From: Thiobacillus sp. UBA6205
GTDB taxonomy: Bacteria > Pseudomonadota > Gammaproteobacteria > Burkholderiales > Thiobacillaceae
Direction of reading: 5' to 3'
DNA length: 32,938 bases
NCBI GenBank assembly: GCA_002421825.1
Contig: DISR01000025.1
Span: forward strand, 8,805 to 41,742
Position numbers and translations under genes: made by a program. The notes beneath the pieces were generated by a model. It was not told where the DNA came from, made no database searches, and worked only from the letters and a program-made list of their open reading frames with translations. Positions 13,823 to 23,289 of this stretch are shown here, in pieces; the first letter of the stretch is position 1; each line of letters opens with the position of its first letter.

Positions 13823-14472
13823 GCCCCGCCCTGCAACAGCAGCACGTGCAGGCGGCGCGGGCCGTGCGCGCCGAGATGGATGGTCTGCTCGACGTCGGCG
13901 GTGCGCGAGGGGCCGGTGACGATGTTGGTCGCGCGCGGCATGGTGCCGCGCTCCTCGCGCAGCAGCGCCCAGGCATCTTCCATGCGCGGCACGATTCTGT
14001 TCGTGGGCAGCACGCAGAGGAAATCGTCGGGCAGGAAGTTGAGCGTGGTGGGGCTGTCGGGGCCGGCCAATAGCACGAGGCTGCCGGTCTCGGCGATGGC
14101 GCAGAAGGCCACGGCCAGGCTCACGCGGTCTTCACCCACCGCGCGGCGGCGTTCCGCCCTAAAGCCTGCCGGCCAGTCGACGCTGTCCAGCAGCGGATGC
14201 GGGGCGACGGCCAGTGATTTTGCAAGATTCTGCGCGGCAAGGTAGTCGGCCACGGCCTGTGCGATATTTTCTTTCGATGCGACCTCGGCCCAGGTGCCGA
14301 CGACTTTTTCCAGCTTGTTCAGAAAACGCTCGCGCGGCGATGCTTCCCACTGCGGCTGCGGACCGCGCACGTGCGCTTCGATGCGCTGCACGATTTCCGG
14401 CGCCTCGGCCGCGGCCTCGTGCGCGAGGCTTTTCGAGAGGCGGGCGAGGATGGCGGCGCGACTGTCGCTCAT
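13819..14472 (-). CDS. lutC: LutC, LUD-domain subunit of lactate utilisation complex
   Basis: 217 residues, normal length. LutC acts with LutA and LutB in an iron-sulfur complex that oxidises L-lactate to pyruvate. The LUD domain is visible with AFCAIAETGSLVLLAGPDSP, TLNFLPDDFLCVLPTNRIVP and the ending NIVTGPSRTADVEQTIHLGAHGPRRLHVLL, the usual C-terminal signature. The ATG at 14472 overlaps the lutB stop (ATGA). No cofactor cysteines are expected or seen. Confidence 0.92.
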   Translation of the reverse strand: MSDSRAAILARLSKSLAHEAAAEAPEIVQRIEAHVRGPQPQWEASPRERFLNKLEKVVGTWAEVASKENIAQAVADYLAAQNLAKSLAVAPHPLLDSVDWPAGFRAERRRAVGEDRVSLAVAFCAIAETGSLVLLAGPDSPTTLNFLPDDFLCVLPTNRIVPRMEDAWALLREERGTMPRATNIVTGPSRTADVEQTIHLGAHGPRRLHVLLLQGGA

Positions 14473-15887
14473 GGTTTCCTCCGCTGCTTCCACTGCGCCA
14501 TGAAGGTGTCGCCCTGCGGTGCCGGGAGGTCGCGCGCCGCCGTCCAGGCCTGCGCAAACAACATACTGCGGAAGCGGCCATTGCCGCCGGCGAGCAGATT
14601 CAGAAGCTTGATGGCGATGCGCGAGGCCTGGCGATAGAGCTCGGGCCGCCTGGCGAAATACGCCCAGGCCGCCAGCGCCCATCTGGCGCGCGGCGGCGTG
14701 AGCCGGCGCGCGAATTCCTGGCGGCGATGCTCGCGCAGCATCCTCGGCAGCGGAATCGACATGGGGCAGACTTCCTCGCAGCGCCCGCACAGGGTGGAGG
14801 CGTTGGGCAGCGGCCTGCCCTCTTGCAATCCCACCATCAGCGGCGTGAGCACCGCGCCCATCGGCCCGGGATAGACCCAGCCGTAGGCGTGGCCGCCGAC
14901 CGCGCTGTATACCGGGCAGTGGTTGAGGCAGGCGCCGCAGCGGATGCAGCGCAGCATCTCGTGGTAGTCGCCGCCCAGCATGCGGCTGCGGCCGTTGTCG
15001 ACCAGCACCACGTGGAATTGCTCGGGGCCGTCGGGATCGTCCGCGCGGCGCGGGCCGGTGAAGAAAGTGGTGTAGGAGGTGATCTCCTGTCCGGTGGCGC
15101 TGCGCGCCAGCAGCCGCAGCAGCACCGCGGCGTCTTCCAGGTTGGGCACCACCTTCTCGATGCTGGCGAGCACGATGTGCACGCGCGGCAGCGTGGCGGA
15201 GAGGTCGCCGTTGCCTTCGTTGGTGACGATGACGGTGGAGCCGGTTTCGGCGATGAGGAAGTTGGCGCCGGTAATGCCGACGTCGGACGCGAGGAATTTC
15301 TCGCGCAGCACCTGGCGCGCTTCGTCCACGATCTGCGGCACGGTTTCCAATGGCCGTGTCAGCCCGGGCTGGTGGTGCAGTTTCTCGAACAGCTCGGCGA
15401 TCTGGCCGCGCGTCTTGTGCACCGCCGGCGCGATGATGTGGCTGGGCGGCTCGTGCGCGATCTGGATGATGTATTCGCCGAGGTCGGTCTCGACCACCTC
15501 GAAGCCTGCAGCTTCGAGCGCGTCGTTGACGGCGATCTCCTCGCCCACCATGGACTTGCCCTTGGCGACCATTTTCGCGTTCGCGTTTCGACAAATGTCG
15601 AGCACCGCGACGCAAGCTTGCTCGGGGGTTTCCGCCCAGTGCACCTGGCCGCCGGACGCCTGCACCTGGGCCTCGAAGCGCAACAGGTAATGGTCGAGGT
15701 TGGCCAGGGTGTGGTCCTTGATACGCTTGCCTGCCTGGCGCAGCGCCTGGAATTCGGGCAGGCCGTCGATGGCGGCGCGGCGCTTGTCGACGAAGCCGAC
15801 GCCGGCCTTGGCCAGCGCCTGCTGCAAGGTCTTGTCGTGCAGGGCGCGATGGGCGTTGTTCGAGAAGGCGTGCGAGGTCGGTTTCAT
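14469..15887 (-). CDS. lutB: LutB, iron-sulfur LUD subunit of lactate utilisation complex
   Basis: 472 residues, normal. An N-terminal LUD domain (about 60-300, with KSMVGEEIAVNDALEAAG and FLIAETGSTVIVTNEGNGDL) is followed by a ferredoxin-like part with two cysteine sets: C314, C317, C320, C324 (CIRCGACLNHCPVY) and C367, C370, C374 (CGRCEEVCP), for two [4Fe-4S] clusters. A C-terminal helical region follows. GGAAA lies 5-6 bases before the ATG, which overlaps the lutA stop. Assignment to LutB is strong. Confidence 0.94.
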   Translation of the reverse strand: MKPTSHAFSNNAHRALHDKTLQQALAKAGVGFVDKRRAAIDGLPEFQALRQAGKRIKDHTLANLDHYLLRFEAQVQASGGQVHWAETPEQACVAVLDICRNANAKMVAKGKSMVGEEIAVNDALEAAGFEVVETDLGEYIIQIAHEPPSHIIAPAVHKTRGQIAELFEKLHHQPGLTRPLETVPQIVDEARQVLREKFLASDVGITGANFLIAETGSTVIVTNEGNGDLSATLPRVHIVLASIEKVVPNLEDAAVLLRLLARSATGQEITSYTTFFTGPRRADDPDGPEQFHVVLVDNGRSRMLGGDYHEMLRCIRCGACLNHCPVYSAVGGHAYGWVYPGPMGAVLTPLMVGLQEGRPLPNASTLCGRCEEVCPMSIPLPRMLREHRRQEFARRLTPPRARWALAAWAYFARRPELYRQASRIAIKLLNLLAGGNGRFRSMLFAQAWTAARDLPAPQGDTFMAQWKQRRKP

Positions 15888-16639
15888 GGCTTTTCCGGTT
15901 CGCCGATGGCCGGGACGTCAGTCATGCCGGCCAGCACTTCGGCGAGGTGATACACCCGCACCGGGCTGCCCATGCGCTTGAGACGCCCGGCGATGTTCAT
16001 CAGGCAGCCGATGTCGCCGGAGACCAGCAGGTCGGCGCCGCTCGCCGCGACCGCCTCGGCCTTGTCGGCCACCATGCGGCCGGAGATGTCCGGATACTTC
16101 ACGCAGAAAGTGCCGCCGAAGCCGCAGCAGGTTTCCGCATCCTGCAGTTCGACCTGTTCGAGCCCGGACACTTTTGCCAGGAGTGCGCGCGGCTGGTCGA
16201 ACACGCCCAACTCGCGCCTGGCCGAGCAGGAATCGTGCATCGCCACCTTGCCGGCAAAGCTCGCGTCGATGAAGTCATCGCCGCCATGCTCGGCAAGGAA
16301 GGCCGACAATTCGCGCGTGCGCGCGGCCAGGGTCTCGGCCTTGGCCTGCCACAGCGGCTCGGCCTTGAAGAGTTCTGGATAGTGCGTGACCAGCATGCCG
16401 GTGCAGGAGCCGGAGGGCACGACGACGTGTTCGTAAAAGCCCAGGGCGTCGATGAGCGGACGCGCCAGTTCGCGCGCGGTGTTGAAGTCGCCGCTGTTGT
16501 AAGCCGGTTGGCCGCAGCAGGTCTGTGCCGGCGGCACCACGACTTCCGCTCCCAGGCGCTCCAGCAACTTGACTGCGGCAAAGCCGGCGCTGGGCCGGAA
16601 CAGGTCGACGAGGCACGAAACGAACAGGGCGACGCGCAT
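15884..16639 (-). CDS. lutA: LutA, cysteine-rich (CCG) subunit of lactate utilisation complex
   Basis: 251 residues. Two CCG domains of the GlpC/HdrB kind are present: PPAQTCCGQPAYNSGD near residue 40 and DAETCCGFGGTFCVKYPDIS near residue 170; further cysteines are in VPSGSCTGML and MHDSCSARRELG. This matches LutA/YkgE, the Fe-S electron-transfer subunit. It is the first gene of lutA-lutB-lutC-MFS, all joined by 4-base overlaps. No strong ribosome site precedes its ATG. A hairpin (16697-16716) and a palindrome (16803-16819) lie in its upstream region. Confidence 0.93.
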   Translation of the reverse strand: MRVALFVSCLVDLFRPSAGFAAVKLLERLGAEVVVPPAQTCCGQPAYNSGDFNTARELARPLIDALGFYEHVVVPSGSCTGMLVTHYPELFKAEPLWQAKAETLAARTRELSAFLAEHGGDDFIDASFAGKVAMHDSCSARRELGVFDQPRALLAKVSGLEQVELQDAETCCGFGGTFCVKYPDISGRMVADKAEAVAASGADLLVSGDIGCLMNIAGRLKRMGSPVRVYHLAEVLAGMTDVPAIGEPEKP

Positions 16640-16696
16640 GGGCTGGTCCGCGAAAGAGGTAGGCCTATGTTAGTGGAAGATGGCGGTGCGACAAAT

Positions 16697-16716
16697 CCGG
16701 AGCCTTTCTGCTCCGG
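16697..16716 (-). terminator. Weak terminator candidate after the ZIP gene
   Basis: Perfect 7-bp arms CCGGAGC and GCTCCGG with a 6-base loop. On the minus strand the stem is followed by ATTTGT, a poor U-run. It lies between the end of the ZIP gene (16848) and the start of lutA (16639) and could partly separate the two units. Confidence 0.4.
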
Positions 16717-16802
16717 GTCGCGCTTGTCTGCGACGCATTTCTGGCCGCCACTTTCAGATCGGGAAAGCCTTTCAGGGGAAAAAGCATGAACGGGAGAATG
16801 CC

Positions 16803-16819
16803 ATGTTTGAATCAAACAT
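16803..16819. promoter_or_regulatory. 17-bp palindrome upstream of lutA
   Basis: Arms ATGTTTGA and TCAAACAT around a single central A, perfect and AT-rich in GC-rich surroundings. It lies 164 bases upstream of lutA and 29 bases beyond the ZIP stop. An operator for a lut regulator is possible; no regulator gene is adjacent. Confidence 0.4.
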
Positions 16820-16847
16820 CGAGATCCAGCGGGGAGCCACGGCTGGC

Positions 16848-17780
16848 TCAACCGAGCGTCGTGTCCAGCACCATCATCACCGCGAAGCCTGCCATCAGGC
16901 CGATGGTGGCGGGGGTCTGGTGGCCGTTGCGATGGGTTTCGGGAATAACCTCGTGCGAGACCACGAAGATCATGGCGCCGGCGGCAAGGCCCAGGCCGAC
17001 GGGATAGGCGAGCGCCAGACCGGTGGCGAGACCGATGCCGAGCAGCGCGCCGACGGGTTCCATCAGGCCGCTTGCCCCGGCGACCAGCACCGCGCGTGCG
17101 GGCGTCATGCCGGCTGCCTTGAGGGCCATGGCGACGGCGAGCCCCTCGGGGATGTCCTGGAGGGCGATGGCGATGGTGAGCGGCAGGCCGATGGCAAGGT
17201 CGCCCTGCGAAAACGACACGCCGATGGCCATGCCTTCGGGCAGGTTGTGCAGGGCGATGGCGAACACGAACAGCCACACCCGCGAGACGCGCCCGCAGCC
17301 GGCGCCGCAGGGGCCGCCGTGCTCATGCTCGTGCGGGGTGAACTGGTCGAGCCCCAGCATCAGGAGCACGCCGAGGCCAAGCCCCGCGACCACGGTCATG
17401 GCGCCGATGGAAGCGCTGCCGGTGATCTCCTCGCCGGCCGCGAGGCCCGGCAGGATGAGGGAGAAGGAACTCGCCGCCAGCATCATGCCCGCCGCCAGGC
17501 CCAGCATGGTGTCTTCGGTGCGATTGGTCAGCTTGCGCAGGAACAGCGCCGGCAAGGCGCCCAAGGCAGTGGCGGCAAAACCGGCCACGCCGCCGAGGAA
17601 ACCCAGGCGCAACGCGGCATCGGCCTCGCCCACGGCCACGCGCCAGATGCTGGTGATGAGCAGCAGGGCGACTGCGGCCAGCGCCAGGGCCAGCCCCAGC
17701 GCAGTGTAGGGGTGCTCGTGCGCCTGGCTCATCCAGGCCGCACGCCAAGTCAGCGGCTCATCCCGTTGCGCGAGTTCCAT
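16848..17780 (-). CDS. ZIP-family divalent metal transporter
   Basis: 310 residues. ZIP proteins bring Zn2+, Fe2+ or Mn2+ into the cytoplasm. Eight hydrophobic segments are visible. The two conserved metal-site helices carry HNLPEG (residues 178-183) and QDIPEG (208-213; Gln replaces the usual His or Glu at its first position, as in GufA-like members). A cytoplasmic loop before them has a His-rich HEHEH patch (150-154) and Cys at GPCGAGC, likely metal-sensing or delivering. A later helix has SHEVIPETHRNGH. AGGGGGCAGGGCG precedes the ATG. It follows the 33-residue gene by 26 bases and is probably co-transcribed. Confidence 0.9.
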   Translation of the reverse strand: MELAQRDEPLTWRAAWMSQAHEHPYTALGLALALAAVALLLITSIWRVAVGEADAALRLGFLGGVAGFAATALGALPALFLRKLTNRTEDTMLGLAAGMMLAASSFSLILPGLAAGEEITGSASIGAMTVVAGLGLGVLLMLGLDQFTPHEHEHGGPCGAGCGRVSRVWLFVFAIALHNLPEGMAIGVSFSQGDLAIGLPLTIAIALQDIPEGLAVAMALKAAGMTPARAVLVAGASGLMEPVGALLGIGLATGLALAYPVGLGLAAGAMIFVVSHEVIPETHRNGHQTPATIGLMAGFAVMMVLDTTLG

Positions 17781-17806
17781 GTTCGCCCTGCCCCCTTGTC
17801 AGTTAT

Positions 17807-17908
17807 TCAGCAGTAGCCGATCGGCACGTCCTCATCTTCCACGGCAGCACGCTCGGCTGCCACCTCCCGCCGCCAGGCTTTGTAAACGCTGTACAAGCTC
17901 AATGCCAT
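17807..17908 (-). CDS. 33-residue microprotein upstream of the ZIP gene
   Basis: The frame begins MALSLYSVYKAWRREVAAER and ends DEDVPIGYC. It is supported by a good ribosome site (AGGAG about 7 bases before the ATG at 17908) and by operon position, 26 bases before the ZIP gene. The first half is an amphipathic basic/aromatic helix, the second acidic, with a C-terminal Cys. The frame also continues upstream to an ATG at 17995, which would add 29 residues with a Cys-rich MPCNECKTPC start but has no ribosome site. I do not recognise a family; a small partner or regulator of the metal transporter is a guess from position. Confidence 0.5.
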   Translation of the reverse strand: MALSLYSVYKAWRREVAAERAAVEDEDVPIGYC

Positions 17909-17999
17909 GATGATTCTCCTGTATTTTCCGCCGCACAGTCGCGGCCTGGTTGCGTCGATCCCGACACAAGGTGTCTTGCATTCATTACACGGCATTTTT

Positions 18000-18058
18000 G
18001 TTTATTTACAAAATTGAATTATCAAAACAATTCCATAGTTATTAACAATGACTTTGGC
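18000..18058 (-). promoter_or_regulatory. AT-rich promoter region for the microprotein-ZIP unit
   Basis: A roughly 60-base AT-rich island stands out from its GC-rich surroundings. On the minus strand TTGTTT and TAAATA are 16 bases apart and could be -35 and -10. A short dyad TTGA-N4-TCAA lies between them. A metal-responsive repressor site is plausible, but no consensus is clear enough to name. Confidence 0.35.
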
Positions 18059-18098
18059 AGGGCTGCCCGCAGCTGCGCGGGTTTCCCACGGCGGGCGT

Positions 18099-18179
18099 TC
18101 ATGCCAGTTCCACGGCCATGCCTTCGAAGCCGGCGCCGAACATTGCCAGGACTGCAGCCAGTTCATGCGCGAATTTCAT
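18099..18179 (-). CDS. 26-residue microprotein downstream of katG
   Basis: The frame reads MKFAHELAAVLAMFGAGFEG and then MAVELA before TGA. A strong ribosome site (GGAAGG, 8 bases before the ATG) supports it. The peptide is one hydrophobic helix with Gly and Met, long enough to be a marginal membrane or membrane-surface peptide. It lies 70 bases after the katG stop on the same strand, with a 13-bp stem-loop between. I do not know its family. It could be a peroxide-induced small membrane peptide or a chance frame; the ribosome site favours the former. Confidence 0.45.
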   Translation of the reverse strand: MKFAHELAAVLAMFGAGFEGMAVELA

Positions 18180-18198
18180 GTACTCACCTTCCTTTCGA

Positions 18199-18228
18199 TA
18201 CCTCGCGCCATTCACATGGCGCGAGGTA
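18199..18228 (-). other. 13-bp perfect stem-loop between katG and the microprotein gene
   Basis: Arms TACCTCGCGCCAT and ATGGCGCGAGGTA enclose a 4-base loop. On the minus strand no U-run follows; instead a ribosome site comes 10 bases later. So it fits an intercistronic stabiliser, a partial attenuator or a processing site better than a simple terminator. Confidence 0.7.
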
Positions 18229-18249
18229 CTTCTTGCTCTACCTTGCTGT

Positions 18250-20436
<2,187 letters not shown>

Positions 20437-20517
20437 GGCGCACTCTCCTCTTGGATCAATGGGTTCCCGTCGCTTGCGGGATGTTCCTATTCAAGCCCAT
20501 GATTTAGACTAGTTCTA

Positions 20518-20554
20518 ATATTTCTTTTCTAAGCTTCCGATAGCTTTTGACTAA
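20518..20554. promoter_or_regulatory. OxyR operator between katG and oxyR
   Basis: Four tetrads at exact 11-base spacing: ATAT (20518), CTAA (20529), ATAG (20540) and CTAA (20551), each separated by 7 bases. The OxyR consensus is ATAG-N7-CTAT-N7-ATAG-N7-CTAT, and 13 of 16 positions match. A further TTAG-N7-CTAA pair overlaps its left side (20504-20518). The site ends 16 bases before the oxyR ATG, so it could mediate autorepression as well as katG activation. Confidence 0.75.
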
Positions 20555-20569
20555 GCAGGCCAAATAGCC

Positions 20570-21505
20570 ATGACGCTCACCGAACTCAAGTATGTGCTGG
20601 CCGTCGCGCGCGAAAGACATTTCGGCCGCGCTGCCGAGGCCTGCTTCGTGTCGCAGCCGACCTTGTCGGTCGCCATCAAGAAGCTGGAGGAGGAACTGGG
20701 CCTCACCCTGTTCGAGCGCGGCGGCGGCGGCGAGCTTTCCGTCACGCCGGCGGGCGAGCGCGTGGCGGAACAGGCGGCGCACATCTTCGAGCTGGTGGAT
20801 GGCATCAAGGACCTGGCGATGGTCGCCAAGGACGACTTGCAGGGTCCGCTGAAACTCGGTGCGATCTACACCATCGCGCCCTATCTCCTGCCGGAACTGA
20901 TTCCGCAACTGCACGAGCGTGCGCCGCACATGCCGCTGCTGCTGGAAGAGAACTACACGCGCGTGCTGACGGAAAAATTGAAGAAAGGCGAGCTCGACGC
21001 CATGATCGTCGCCACCCCTGTGGAAGATCCGTCCATCCTGGCGCTGCCCTTGTACGAGGAGCCCTTCATGGTAGCAGTGCCGGCCGACCACCCCTGGAAG
21101 AAAAAGAAGGCCATCGACAGCCTCGAACTGGAAAATGAAAGCCTGCTGTTATTGGGCAGCGGCCATTGCTTCCGCGACCAGGTGCTGAAGGTCTGCCCCG
21201 CGCTCAATCGCACGGCGGCCGGCGGCCTGCAGAAAACCCTGGAAAGCAGTTCGCTCGAAACCATCCGCCACATGGTCGCCTCCGGCATGGGCACCACGGT
21301 GCTGCCCTGCACCGCCACGCGCCTGCACACTTCATCCGACAGCCTGCTCGCCTACCGCCCATTTTCCAGGCCCGCACCCACGCGCGTGGTGAGCCTGGCC
21401 TGGCGCAAGAGCTTTCCGCGCCCGCGCGCCATCGAGGCCGTGCGTCAGGCGGTGCTCGCCGCCAACCTGTCCTGCGTGGAGAAAATCCGGCCCGGCAAGC
21501 GCTGA
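20570..21505 (+). CDS. oxyR: Hydrogen-peroxide sensor and LysR-type regulator OxyR
   Basis: 311 residues. An N-terminal winged HTH (MTLTELKYVLAVARERHFGR, SQPTLSVAIKKLEEELG) is followed by a two-lobed sensor domain. The redox cysteines are present as C200 (GSGHCFRDQ) and C209 (LKVC), matching C199/C208 of the E. coli protein; peroxide makes a disulfide between them and turns the protein into an activator. Divergence from katG and the operator between them support the assignment. Its ribosome site is weak. It converges on modC with a 36-base gap. Confidence 0.95.
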   Translation: MTLTELKYVLAVARERHFGRAAEACFVSQPTLSVAIKKLEEELGLTLFERGGGGELSVTPAGERVAEQAAHIFELVDGIKDLAMVAKDDLQGPLKLGAIYTIAPYLLPELIPQLHERAPHMPLLLEENYTRVLTEKLKKGELDAMIVATPVEDPSILALPLYEEPFMVAVPADHPWKKKKAIDSLELENESLLLLGSGHCFRDQVLKVCPALNRTAAGGLQKTLESSSLETIRHMVASGMGTTVLPCTATRLHTSSDSLLAYRPFSRPAPTRVVSLAWRKSFPRPRAIEAVRQAVLAANLSCVEKIRPGKR

Positions 21506-21541
21506 GCCTTCCTGCCTGGCAAGTATTACCGGGTCACGGAC

Positions 21542-22606
21542 TCAGGCCACCGCCACGCTTTTCACCTGGGCGATCACCGGCGTGCCCGGTTCCAGATTCA
21601 ATTGCCGGGCGGACTTGCGGGTGATGCGCGCGAGCAGGGGTGTCTCGCCCAGCGCCAGCTTCACCAGCACCTGGCCGGGCGCATCTTCGGCCAGCTCCAC
21701 CACCTGCGCAGGCAGCAAATTGAGGATACTGGTCTGCTGCGGCATGGTTAGCGTGAGGCTGACATCGCGTGCGGCGACGCGCACGCGCAGCGGCTTGCCC
21801 GGACTGCCGTGCAGCCCCGCGAGCTCGAGTTCGACGCTGCCGCTCGCCACTCGGGTGAGCTGCAGTTCGGCATCCTGTCCGACGACGACGGCATCGAGCA
21901 CGGTGGCGGCGATGTCGCGGTGCGCCAGCGGCAGGTCGAGCCGTGTCATGCCTTCCGCCAGCGGTCCCTGATAGCCGATGCGGCCGCCTTCGATCAGGAG
22001 CAGATGGTCGGCCAGGCGCGCCACTTCTTCGAGCGCATGGCTGACGTAGAGCACAGGCAACGCCAGCTCTCGGTGCAGCCGCTCCAGATAAGGGAGGATC
22101 TCGGCGCGCGCATTGGCATCCAGCGCCGCCATCGGCTCGTCCATGAGCAGCAGGCGCGGACACGACAAGAGCGCGCGCCCGATGGCGACGCGCTGACGCT
22201 GGCCGCCGGACAATCGGTGCGGGGAACGGTCGATCAGGCTTTCCAGCCCGAGCCAGCCGATCACGTCGTCACGATTCAGCGTGCGCAAACCCGGCGGCAC
22301 TCGCTTCCACCCGTATTCAAGATTGCCGCGCACGGACAGGTGGGGAAACAGGCTGGCTTCCTGGAACACATAGCCGAGCGCGCGGCGGTGCGTGGGCACG
22401 AAGCGTTTTTCATCCTGCCACACCTCGCCATTGACGACGAGGCGGCCGGGGGTGCGCGCCAGGCCGGCGACAAGCCGCAACAGACTGGTCTTGCCCGAAC
22501 CGGAGGGACCGAACAGGGCGGTGACGCCCCGTCCCGGCATGTCGAATTCGGCATCGAGCGCGAATGCGCCGAGCGTGCCCCGGAAACGCGCCTCGATACG
22601 GCTCAC
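21542..22606 (-). CDS. modC: Molybdate ABC transporter ATP-binding protein ModC
   Basis: 354 residues from a GTG at 22606 that overlaps the modB stop (GTGA). ATPase motifs: Walker A GPSGSGKT (33-40), signature LSGGQRQR (132-139), Walker B LLLMDEP (152-158). The C-terminal third (about 290-354) is a TOBE/Mop molybdate-binding domain (TSILNLLPAQVVELAEDAPG, ARITRKSARQLNLEPGTPV). It powers molybdate import with ModA and ModB. Last gene of modABC. Confidence 0.95.
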   Translation of the reverse strand: MSRIEARFRGTLGAFALDAEFDMPGRGVTALFGPSGSGKTSLLRLVAGLARTPGRLVVNGEVWQDEKRFVPTHRRALGYVFQEASLFPHLSVRGNLEYGWKRVPPGLRTLNRDDVIGWLGLESLIDRSPHRLSGGQRQRVAIGRALLSCPRLLLMDEPMAALDANARAEILPYLERLHRELALPVLYVSHALEEVARLADHLLLIEGGRIGYQGPLAEGMTRLDLPLAHRDIAATVLDAVVVGQDAELQLTRVASGSVELELAGLHGSPGKPLRVRVAARDVSLTLTMPQQTSILNLLPAQVVELAEDAPGQVLVKLALGETPLLARITRKSARQLNLEPGTPVIAQVKSVAVA

Positions 22607-23286
22607 GTCGGCATGCGCTGCCAGTTGCCGCCGCTGCGGCCAAGCATCAGCAGCACGACGAAGGAAAACGCCACCAGCCCGGCCGACAGCACATGCGCCT
22701 CGGCATATTCCAGCGCCTCGACATGATCGTAGATCGCCACCGACAACACCCGCGTCTCGGCCGGGATGTTGCCGCCCAGCATCAGCACCACGCCGAACTC
22801 GCCTACGGTGTGGGCAAAGGCGAGCACGGCGGCGGTGACGAAACCGGGGCGCGCGAGCGGCAGCGCCACGCTGACGAAGCGATCCCAGGGCGAGGCACGC
22901 AGCGTGGCGGCCACTTCCAGCGGCCGCGCGCCGATGGCGGCGAAGGCATTGGCGAGCGGCTGCACCGCAAACGGCAGCGAAAAGATCACGGAGCCCACCA
23001 CCAGCCCGCCGAAGGTGAACGGCAGGGTCTCGAGCCCGGCTGCCTGCATCCAGCCGCCGACCAGGCCCCGGGGTCCGAGCAGCACCAGCAGATAGAAACC
23101 CAGCACGGTGGGCGGCAGCACCAGCGGCAGCGACACCAGAGCAGTGACAGCCGCGCGCAGGCGCGCATGGGTGTGCGTGAGCCACCAGGCCAGCGGCGTG
23201 GCGATCAGCATCAGCAGCAGCGTGGTCGCCGTTGCGAGCTTGAGCGTGAGGATGATGGCCGTATGATCGACTGCGGGCAGCGCCAT
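22603..23286 (-). CDS. modB: Molybdate ABC transporter permease ModB
   Basis: 227 residues with five to six hydrophobic segments, forming the inner-membrane channel. The coupling (EAA-like) loop EVAATLRASPWDRFVSVALPLARPG contacts ModC, and FAHTVGEFGVVLMLGGNIP is a ModB-type signature. It begins 3 bases after the modA stop and overlaps modC by 4 bases. Confidence 0.94.
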   Translation of the reverse strand: MALPAVDHTAIILTLKLATATTLLLMLIATPLAWWLTHTHARLRAAVTALVSLPLVLPPTVLGFYLLVLLGPRGLVGGWMQAAGLETLPFTFGGLVVGSVIFSLPFAVQPLANAFAAIGARPLEVAATLRASPWDRFVSVALPLARPGFVTAAVLAFAHTVGEFGVVLMLGGNIPAETRVLSVAIYDHVEALEYAEAHVLSAGLVAFSFVVLLMLGRSGGNWQRMPT

Positions 23287-23289
23287 GAT

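Noticed and set aside
12362..14245. A 627-codon plus-strand frame opposite the MFS and LutC genes
   Set aside because: It is the antisense shadow of two well-supported minus-strand genes in GC-rich DNA; its protein is low-complexity, rich in Arg, Gly, His and Gln, with no known domain.
14214..15950. A 578-codon plus-strand frame opposite lutB
   Set aside because: LutB has both Fe-S motifs and the LUD domain; the opposite frame is a GC-bias shadow.
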